A stretch of 64,000 bases of DNA from Panopea generosa (taxonomy: Eukaryota > Mollusca > Bivalvia > Adapedonta > Hiatellidae): the NCBI GenBank assembly GCA_029582155.1, contig CM055909.1, positions 49,230,412-49,294,411 on the forward strand, written 5' to 3'. Position numbers and translations under genes: made by a program. Shown piece by piece: positions 55,751 through 64,000 of this stretch. Within the stretch, counting starts at the first letter, position 1. Each line of letters starts with the position of its first letter. Below the pieces are notes generated by a model. The model made no database searches. It saw only the letters and a list, made by a program, of their open reading frames with translations, and was not told where the DNA came from.

Positions 55751-55980
55751 TTACTGTCGTGCTGCCTTTAAAGGTTCTTCTGCCTCTGTCCCTTTGGTTC
55801 TGCGGTGTTTTATTTTACTTTTGAAAGAGAAACTTGGACAAAATGGTAAATATCTCAACAATAGTAATTTGTTCAAATATTTCTGAATGTAGGGAATATC
55901 GTAGGTATTCACGTCAGATGATGTTTCTTCATCTTCACCCTGGTGTCGCCACTTCAGTATGCCACGTTCTTCATCTGTAC
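55751..55980 (-). CDS. SLC23A: SLC23 terminal exon (cytoplasmic C terminus)
   Basis: Acceptor attttaccatccag, stop TAA at 55751-55753. It encodes [15 protein letters not shown], an acidic stretch, [25 protein letters not shown] and a basic tail ending KAARQ. The order ERG..W, YD.P, ..YLP.CP is that of SLC23A1/A2 C termini. A MITE of the 0.5-kb family ends about 15 bases downstream of the stop, so the 3' UTR probably runs into it. Confidence 0.92.
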
Positions 55981-58900
55981 CTGGATGGTAAAATATAAAC
56001 TTGTGATTGAGGTCGATCTAGTTTTAAACATGAGTTGAAACTGATTTATTGTTATATACATGAATGTGTGGTTGCCATTGTGATGGTGCCCATGAAGTGG
56101 TTTTCATTTTTGGGGGATCATGCAGGATACAGATAAGCACAATTCTTTTTTTTTTCACCAGGGTGGGTGGAGACCTAGCAATTATCATTTTTATTTACCC
56201 TTAGGAACCAAAGCTGCATACAGCATTTCATTACAATTGAGCTTATGGTTTTTGAAAAGAAGTCGGATATGTGAATTGTTTACGGACAGATAACACACGA
56301 CTACGAACAAAAGGTGATCGCAAAAGATCCCTTGAGACATAGTCGCAGGTGCCCTAAAATCTCCGGACATCAGCTTTAAGTCTAAGTCAAAAGACAGAGA
56401 GTTGATAAAAAGAAATACAAACTAGAGTTCCCGTGCTTGCAGCCACCTGAAATTTTCTCCACATATGGGTACGCATATCGTTTAAAACCACTTAAAACCA
56501 CTGTATTCTTTATATTAATATACAGTTGTTATTGACAGTCAGGTACCTGTGTCTGCAAATTCAAGGGGCAATGGTGGCTTAAATCATGTTTCAAAAATAA
56601 ATATAGAAGCAAATGCCTTTGCGGTAACTATTCACAAATCTAATTGTGTTCAGTACTTAAAGTTCTGATAAGTATCCTGTAGGCCCCTATCATTAAAATT
56701 TTGATTAAACTGTATTATATACTATTAGTACTCTACCATGGCAACATCAAACGGTCATAGGAGTCGGATAAAATGATCTGTAACTGATACTTTGAAGTAG
56801 AGACTAGTTTTTTTGTACATGTTAATGTTTTACCACTTGTGGGCACGCTACATCGAGACTGAAGTTTTGCAAAGTATAAAAGGAAATTACAATACAATTT
56901 ACGGATAAGGGTGTTTTGTATTTATACAAATTGAAAACAAACGATTATAGTTTGTGTCAATTGGATTAAAAAACAATGGATTAAAGAAAACAAATGAAAA
57001 CACGAATGTAGGTTTGGTAATTGAATTAATTATTTATGTAATTAGTGTACATACCTAATTGCTATATAACTGTTTGTAGTTATATCTGTGATATTTTATT
57101 GAATGCTACATTAAAAAGTACGCTTACCGCTATCTATACGGAACATAGAAATACTGAAATTACCGTATTCACCCTATGTATTGGGACAGTAAAAAAATAA
57201 TTATTTTTTAAATAATAAGTATTGGGACAGCAAAAAAAATAATTATTTGTTGCTGTCCCAATACATAGGGTAAATACGGTAATCTAGTATCATACATCTG
57301 TTTGTTGTCTCAACTGCCGGTTTATAATATGCCGGTAGTTCTCAAAGAGGCCCGGCCATTGTAAACAACCGTTTCATCCGATCCTTGACGTCATGCAGGC
57401 ATTAGCACCGCCTGGTACTGATGCCATTTTCACCTCAATACATTTAGAAACGACTACCTAATGCTGTGTAACTACTGCCGAATGACAAGTAACCACTGCT
57501 GAATGACACATAACCATTGCCGAATGACAAGTAACCACATGACATGCTAACACTATATACTGAATAACATGTAACCACTGCCAAATAACAAGTAACCACT
57601 GCCGAATGACATGCGAACCGCTGGCGATTGACATGTAAACACTTTATACCAAATGTCATGTAACCTCTGCCGAATGACAAGTAATCACATGACATGCTAA
57701 CACTATATACAAAATGACATGTAACCACTGCCGGATGACAAGTAACCACATGACATGCTAACACTATATACCGAATGAAATGTAACCACTGCCGGTTGAC
57801 AAGTAACCACATGATATGCTTACACTATATACCCAATGAAATGTAACCACTGCCGAATAACAAGTAACCATTGCCAAATGACATACAAACCGCTGGCAAA
57901 TTACATACTATATACTGAATGTCGAGTAACCACTGCCGAATGACAAGTAACCAAATGACATGCTAACACTATATACTGAATGACATGTAACCATTGCTGA
58001 ATAACAAGTTACCACTACCGAATGACATGCAAACCGCCGGCGAATGACATACAGACACTATATACTGAATGACATGTAACCACTGCCGAAGAACAAGTAA
58101 TCACTGCCGAATAACAAGTAACCACTGCCGAATGACATGCAAACCACTGGCGAATTACATACAGACACTATATACCGAAGACATGTAACCACTGCCGAAT
58201 GACATACGAACCGCTGACAAATTACATACAGACACTAAATACCAAATGACATGTAATCACTGCCAATAACAGGTAACCACTGCTGAAGAATAAGAAACCA
58301 CTGCCGAATGACATGCGAACCGCTGGCGAATGACATACAAACACTTTAAACTGAATGACATGTAACCACTGCTGAATAACATGTAACCACTTTCAAAGAA
58401 TAAGTAACCACTGCCGAATGACATGTGAACAGCTAGGGAATGACATACAGACACTATATACCGAGTGACATGTAACCACTGCCGAAGAACAAGTAACCAC
58501 TGCTGAATATCAAGTAACCACTGCTGAATAACAAGTAACCAGTGGCGAATGATAAGTAACCACTGCTGAATGACATGCGAACCGCTGGCGAATGTCATGC
58601 AAACACTTTATACCAATTGACATGTAACCACAATAACATGCATCATGTCCCAATCTCTGCCCACTCGATATCTTATCCCAACTATATCCTTACAGCACAA
58701 CCTGGCCTCGGTCTGTTGTTCAGCTTGAGATGCTGGCCTTGGTCAGTTGTTCAGCTTGACGTGCTAATCACTTCCTTCCGTGCCTTGTTTTAATCCCAAC
58801 TTGGTGGACCATCTGGTTCTTTTGATTATTACAGTGTCATTACCAGTCTTGTCTCCGCAACTTTGTACTCTTCAGTCACTGATAAGAGTGGTAGCTGCCA

Positions 58901-61900
58901 TTTGTTTGTCGTGCCATAGAGATCAACACTGATTACTAGTACTGATTATTGATCATTTTTAATGTTTTCACAATCCTTTTAAAGACTAAATCTCGGTATG
59001 TAATTGACAGCCGATGAGAATCTGTGCTATAATTAATTAGCATGTTGCCATTATTGTTACTGAAAATGTTAAAACTCATAATGACCATATCATTAAATGA
59101 AAGAAAGTTTTTAAAAAAATCATAAAATTATTATAACAGTCAAACTGTCACTTTTTATTTGTTACATTTTCTATAAAATTCTACATGTACAATGTATTTA
59201 AATTCTACTTAACTCACCCGGTATAGTGTTGTCCAGAATGAATCCAACCATTCCACCTACAAACATACTGGTCCCCAGCAGCACTGATATGATCTGATCC
59301 GCAATTTCACTTCCTGCAACCAGAGCCTTTGTTTAATCAAGAAAGTATATAGGAAATGCAACTGATTGAGTTTTTGTGAACTCTCGCGTCATCACGCAAA
59401 ATCTCGCCATATATCGTTTTCAATAATCTTAACTTCCATTCATCTCAGGAACACAAATCAAAATTATTACACTGCAGAATGAAATTGTCATCAAAACAAT
59501 ATCATTACCAACAAATTGTTTATAACATTGTTGTAGTATGTGTGTTTATAAAATTTACATACTGCAGCTAAAATAACGACAAATTCCGAGAAATTTTCCT
59601 TCAAATCCAATATCTTTAATTCAAGATCATTTTGTGTGATCGAAACACGTTTAGATATCTAAGATTACATACAACTTACAGTTTATGTACAAGAAATCAG
59701 TTGGCTGTGAATTATGAATGATTAATTTGCAAATTATGAATCCTTTGAACATCTAGTCAGGAGATGCAAGTTTCTTATCCTTCTATACAAGTCCTTGGTT
59801 TAATCTATTAAATGTCTGCATCATAAAGCATATCATTTGCTAGGATACATGAATGAGTAGCACCTATAACAGATCGATATAAGTCATTGGGCATGCTGCT
59901 TTTTAAATTGATATCAGTTTTGTCAAATTGCAGCTATCGTCACATAACTAAAAACTGCAACAGAATTGCAAAAAATCAAATGCATTGTTCAATTTGTATA
60001 CTTAAAAAAGATTTGCGCTTTAAAATGTTTGAATTTGTCTATGTCCGTAGGAACAAGGATTTGGTAGGAATAAACAAATACAATTTGGTCTGCAAATATT
60101 GTGTACATTTAACTACAATTCTTTGGTAAAATGCATTAAAGTAACGTGTCAGATAAGCATTGCTGGTTGTTTCGTTCAAAAATTTTCAATGATATTCTGT
60201 AACAGAGCAGAATGTGACAAATCACCTTGGTTTTTATGCTACGCAATAATTATACAGAGGATACGGAAATACCCGATGTTTCACGATTGAATAACTCGTC
60301 TTCCTTTTAAGTAGCACGATTATTTGATAGGGACGTTAAGACACTCACCAAACATGTTTAAAAGAAATAATGAAGACGACTTTGTGACTTTCTTTCAAAG
60401 GGGTTATGTTTCTTGGTGAGTGTTTATGAAATTCAGTTTGTTCAATAAAATAGTATAACACTGTGCTTGTTGTGGTTTGTTTCCATTAATCTATCTCGAG
60501 TTTGAACCAAACCAAAAAACTAAACATATGCAGTCTTACAACTCTTTGCAAGTGTAATTTACAAGATATGGAGGATGAATTTCATGTTATTTTTGTCCAA
60601 TGCCGGCCATATTCGATTCGTAAACTATAACTGTAGATACATCTATTGATCGAATTAAAGATATATTTAAAGTTCAGCTTTTCAAAAATTTAATCAAAAC
60701 ATGTGATATCACGACAAGAGAGAAGTACAAATTTAAAAGAATATTATTATAAAATATTCCTGCAAAATAAACAAGAGCTGTCTATACCTGTATGTATGGC
60801 ATCATTTTGGGAAATCCACTTCGGAAGACTTATACCAAAGAACAACGACACGCCAATAATGAAAAGATTCCTGGTCGAGTTGAGGTCCACGTATTGTAGA
60901 TTGGATAAACCGACAGCCGCTATCATCCCTGAAGATAATAAAAAATAAGATTTTATTTAATGATTGCTGCAGCTATACATAAGAGGACGTTCTGCTATAT
61001 TTAAGTGCAGATATATTGAAATATGAAAGCAAAGTATAAATTATTTCATATGTATCGCAAGAGTATTCCTAGGAACATGTGTATGAACAAGATTATGGTT
61101 CTACTGTTACGGGAGAGGGATGCAATTATTTATTAAATGTGGTAGGTGCCGAAAAGGACTTGTATAGAAGGATAGGTAACTTGCTTCTCATGACAAAATG
61201 TTGGTGAAACAGAACACGAAGGATTCATAATTTGCAAATTAATCATTTATAATTCTCGGGCAACTGATTTCTTGTATATAAACTGTAAGTTGTATGTAAT
61301 TTTATATGTTTAAACATGTTTCGATTACGCAAAATGGTCTTGAATCAAAGATATTGAGATTTAAAGACAAATTTATCGTAATTTGTCGTTATTTTAGCTG
61401 CAGTATACAAATTTTGTAATCACGAGTACTTCAACAATTTTAAACACACATTTCTGGGAATTTGTTTTGATGACAATTTCATTATGCAGTGTAAGAATTT
61501 TGATTTGTATTCCTGAGATGAATGAAAGTTAAGATAATTAAAAATGAGATAATGCGAGATTTTGTGTGAATACGCGAGCGTTCACACACACTCAATCAGT
61601 TGCCTTTCCCGATAACAGAAAATCATATCTGCACAGAAACACATTCACTTTAATTTTGTATTTTAAGCACGTTAAAATAGGAAAACTGAACAAATTTCAA
61701 TGTATTTTGGAACATACTGGTCCGTGCATGCACGTTGAAATCTTTGTTCACGTGATCTGTTTTGTCTTATGTGCACATGCTAGTTATCATTGGTTTCATC
61801 TGACACTTCAGTAATCGTTTGCCCGAAACTATTAAAATTACGTGGGCCATTTTACATGTTTTGTTTCTTTTTTGTAAATATGAAAAGTTTTTTTTGTTCA

Positions 61901-63333
61901 GTATTCATGCATGAAACACGCAAATATTATACAGCATCTTTTATATACGAAATTAGCTGCAATACTGTATATAATTTAAAAGTTCATTTGTTCAAGCAAA
62001 ACATTTCCTTTATTTGAGAAATGTATTCAGTTACTTGCCGAAGCGTTCCGTCTCTGATTCATCCACATATTCCAAATCGGTATAACGGTTATCGAGAACC
62101 ATACGCAGAGCTTATTTACAAAGTATTTGATTGGTCTACGCAGAGACCGAGTGAAGGAGTGGTTGAAAAACCTCTAAATTCTATCTAGGGTTGTTTAATA
62201 TTTCTGAATAATGGTAATAAAATATTTTGGCCAAATGCTGAGGGGATTAAACCATTTCCCGATATCCGACTTACCAAACATAATCATAAATGCTCCACCC
62301 ACCACTGACCCTGGCATTGTAACAAAAAGGGCGCCAAACTTTCCCAGACAGCCCAGCAGAATCATGATTAGACCTCCAACTTGTACTACCCGTCTACTGC
62401 CTACCTGAAAATACACAAAAGGGCTGGACTATGTATATATACATAAATGTATATCTTTTTTAATGGGATTTAACGCCATTTTCAACACATTTAAGATCAT
62501 ATATCCAGTTTTATTGGTGGAGAAATCCCTCAGACTGAATCTGAGTTGAGCAAACGTCATTCCGCAGGTAACTGACACACTTTCTCACATCAAGTTTTTG
62601 GAGCGAACAAGCCTAAAATTATTCCATCTTTATAGCAACACGTTATTTCAAAAGCGTGAGCAATTTGTGTTTCATTTGTATTTCAATTTACTTTACTTCA
62701 TCGAGGTATTGCTGGTTGGTGTACAGCTGGGGTAACCAGGGGCGTAGCTGGCTTAAGTTGCATGTGTAAGCCCGAGCAGTGTAGGGGGAGGGGGTCTTGG
62801 GGCGCTCCCACATTCATTTTTAAATATGAACTTCTGGTGCATTTTAAGACGTATTTACAGCTTTTACTCATGTGTCATACGGTGATTGAGCAAAATGTAC
62901 GTTCACATTCAAAAATACACAGAAACTTATTGTACAGCATTATCAAACACAATAAACACAACTTATTATTACATGTAAAATGTAATATCCCCCAATTATT
63001 TTTATTGCATTTTTTTGGGCGTTTTAATTTCTCTGAGAAAGGTGTAGGCCCAGGCCTACACGGCCTTAAGGCAGATATACCTCTGGTAACACCAACGGAA
63101 GAAGAACATAACACATCAGTTTAAAACTATACATTATACATGTTTACATATTACAATTAGCATGATCATCAATGTAATTTTTCTCAGGCATTTATTTTAC
63201 ATTATAATGACAATATTTGTATAGTGTACCTTTGTGATTCCTATAGCTCCAACATTTTCACTGTACGAGGTGGTACCATTGCCCGACCCCCAGGCGCCAG
63301 CCAGGATACAGCAAATACCCTCAATACCAATAC
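55751..63333 (-). CDS. SLC23A: SLC23 family transporter, last five coding exons (5' part off the window)
   Basis: Joining 63230-63333, 62275-62404, 60788-60928, 59218-59313 and 55751-55980 on the minus strand gives one continuous frame to TAA. Each junction is GT-AG and the phases agree. The translation follows SLC23A1/A2 (SVCT) proteins from the NAT signature in the eighth to tenth membrane segments to the cytoplasmic C terminus: [56 protein letters not shown] and ERGILKW. The family moves nucleobases or ascorbate through the plasma membrane, often with sodium or proton coupling. The gene is convergent with CCDC89. Confidence 0.95.
55981..57162. other. SLC23 last intron, left part
   Basis: No coding exon or clear repeat recognised; the M5 hairpin and the 21-bp array follow to the right. 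Confidence 0.45.
57163..57279. mobile_element. TA-flanked hairpin MITE, 117 bp
   Basis: Ends CCGTATTCACCCTATGTATT and its near-perfect inverted copy (aatacatagggtaaatacgg), TA at 57161-57162 and 57280-57281. Almost the whole element folds on itself. The first bases (CCGTAT) agree with those of the 806-bp element at 20563. Confidence 0.75.
57455..58632. repeat. 21-bp-based higher-order tandem array in SLC23 intron
   Basis: The basic unit is gtaaccactgccgaatgaca plus a base; longer units add gcaaaccgctggcgaatgac and acagacactatataccgaat. Units are grouped irregularly into blocks of roughly 80-110 bases. It lies in the intron between the last two SLC23 coding exons. Confidence 0.85.
59218..59313 (-). 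CDS. SLC23A: SLC23 exon ([17 protein letters not shown])
   Basis: Acceptor tctggttgcag, donor ACCGG|gtgagtt. It encodes [15 protein letters not shown], then [17 protein letters not shown], the last conserved membrane helix of SLC23 proteins, with the diagnostic LDNT.PG motif immediately after it. Confidence 0.93.
59334..59800 (-). mobile_element. 0.48-kb MITE family M11 copy, reverse, SLC23 intron
   Basis: Reverse of the family: actctcgcgtcatcacgcaa, ccattcatctcaggaacaca, gcagctaaaataacgacaaa, ending atccttctatacaagtcctt. It starts only about 20 bases upstream (in gene sense) of the LDNT exon's acceptor. Confidence 0.75.
60788..60928 (-). CDS. SLC23A: SLC23 exon ([12 protein letters not shown] block)
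   Basis: Acceptor attatcttcag, donor ACATACAG|gtatag. It encodes [17 protein letters not shown], then [19 protein letters not shown] and [11 protein letters not shown]. It matches the vertebrate segment [22 protein letters not shown]...GLTLPNYL closely and covers a pair of membrane helices with the conserved Asn/Arg region between them. Confidence 0.93.
61153..61612 (+). mobile_element. 0.48-kb MITE family M11 copy, SLC23 intron
   Basis: Opens aaaaggacttgtatagaagg; contains aatttatcgtaatttgtcgt and gattttgtgtgaatacgcga; closes atcagttgcctttcccg. Confidence 0.75.
62275..62404 (-). CDS. SLC23A: SLC23 exon (VGSRRVVQ and following membrane segment)
   Basis: Acceptor gtgtattttcag, donor TTTG|gtaagtc. 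It encodes [16 protein letters not shown], then [16 protein letters not shown] and [18 protein letters not shown] directly follows the NAT signature in all SLC23 proteins; [10 protein letters not shown] is the next conserved helix-loop. It ends with one base of a Gly codon completed by the next exon. Confidence 0.93.
62457..62612 (-). repeat. SINE family S3 copy, reverse, SLC23 intron
   Basis: Reverse S3 body: gggatttaacgccattttca, ccagttttattggtggagaa, ctcacatcaagtttttgga. The tRNA-like head is missing. It lies about 50 bases upstream, in gene orientation, of the VGSRRVV exon. Confidence 0.7.
62613..63229. other. SLC23 intron with transposon-like remnant
   Basis: ccaggggcgtagctggctta near 62735 looks like the end of a DNA transposon. 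The 120-codon plus-strand frame across this region has no recognisable feature. Confidence 0.35.
63230..63333 (-). CDS. SLC23A: SLC23 exon with NAT signature motif
   Basis: Acceptor ttctaactcag, donor ACAAAG|gtacac. It encodes [15 protein letters not shown], then [19 protein letters not shown]. The signature of the NAT/NCS2 family ([QEP]-N-x-G-x4-T-[RKG]) is present as [14 protein letters not shown] ascorbate carriers have Pro in the first position, while bacterial uracil permease UraA has Glu there. The Glu here therefore leans toward a nucleobase-type or uncharacterised invertebrate SLC23 branch. The first codon is split with an exon outside the window. Confidence 0.93.
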
Positions 63334-64000
63334 CTGAGTTAGAAATTTTTATTTAAAATGGAAGGCAATCATGTGATTGGTAAAACTGTTTTTACCTCTC
63401 AAATACCAATGGAGGGGAAAATGAAGCCGAACAATGTCCGCCTGTCATACCAAGGGGGATAACTGTCTGCGTGTGTTCTCAGCTTGCAAGCAGTTATTAG
63501 AGTTGCAATTTCCATGTTATCCTACAGCTTAGATATTGTATTTTCCTCCAATAGCACAGGAGAGCATAAATACATACGTTTCAACAGTATGACAGAACAT
63601 ATACAATTTCACAAAAGCATAGTATTATATTATAAATACAGTATGTAGTTTCTACATCTACAGTATAAAGGGAAAAAAAATAAATAAAATTACATGCAGC
63701 CTAACCAAACATTTCAATAAGTAAACATAATGGAATTTTTTGAGTGGGTCTCGTGCTTAATTTTTTGTTTTGTCCTAAAGTAGTTCTGTACCAAGTTTTT
63801 GTGCTTTTACTATTTTCTGAAGTTATTGTTCACGATTTTACTGGATTTACAATCACGGTTGCAACAGAACATCATTAACTACACGGAAAGTAAATATTTT
63901 ACATATTATACTATACGTGAAAATGTTTAAATTGTTCCTCTGATTTAAACCGGTGGTAGAGGGCAGGGAAACAGACACACACAACAAAGACTGCTATTTA
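63334..64000. other. SLC23 intron, right window edge
   Basis: No further SLC23 exon could be recognised on the minus strand before the edge, so the next upstream exon lies outside the window. Confidence 0.5.

Noticed and set aside
62195..62416. Stand-alone 73-codon minus-strand gene
   Set aside because: It is an SLC23 exon with intron read-through on both sides; the exon is 62275-62404.
62762..63124. 120-codon plus-strand frame
   Set aside because: Inside an SLC23 intron, next to a transposon-like end; no recognisable domain or composition of a real protein.

Overview
This window is animal nuclear DNA, AT-rich and intron-rich, with GT-AG splicing and a dense cover of tRNA-derived SINEs, MITEs and minisatellites. 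The repeat style and the two gene families suggest a lophotrochozoan, most likely a bivalve mollusc; the species cannot be fixed from the sequence alone. No rRNA gene, free-standing tRNA gene, CRISPR array or bacterial-type operon was seen. Most long open frames in the window are by-products of tandem repeats whose unit is a multiple of three.

Layout: 1-4.5 kb is intergenic, with MITE and SINE remnants. 4.56-9.08 kb is a 74-bp tandem array of about 61 units that grew inside a SINE. 9.1-30 kb is mainly transposon debris: a hAT-like element, two pogo/Tigger-like elements, piggyBac-like hairpin MITEs, a dimeric 317-bp tandem repeat, and a decayed basic ORF interrupted by a repeat.

30.18-49.76 kb, plus strand: a CCDC89-like coiled-coil gene. 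Seven coding exons join in frame to give 355 residues. Intron 6 holds two further alternative last exons that are homologous to each other, and intron 4 holds a decayed copy of exon 3. Its introns carry five different tandem arrays (35, 18, 77, 30 and 36 bp units). The 35-bp array runs into exon 4 and repeats that exon's 3' splice site about 17 times.

55.75-63.33 kb, minus strand: the last five coding exons of an SLC23 (nucleobase/ascorbate transporter, NAT/NCS2) gene, convergent with CCDC89. The 5' part of this gene lies beyond the right edge. The intergenic gap (49.9-55.7 kb) and the SLC23 introns carry more MITEs, including a pogo-like MITE nested in another family, and a 21-bp-based tandem array at 57.4-58.6 kb.

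The two genes have no obvious functional link. CCDC89 is a coiled-coil protein known from testis and cilia-related contexts in vertebrates; SLC23 is a polytopic membrane transporter. The most unusual features are at the CCDC89 locus: tandem splice-acceptor copies, paired alternative C-terminal exons and a pseudo-exon.
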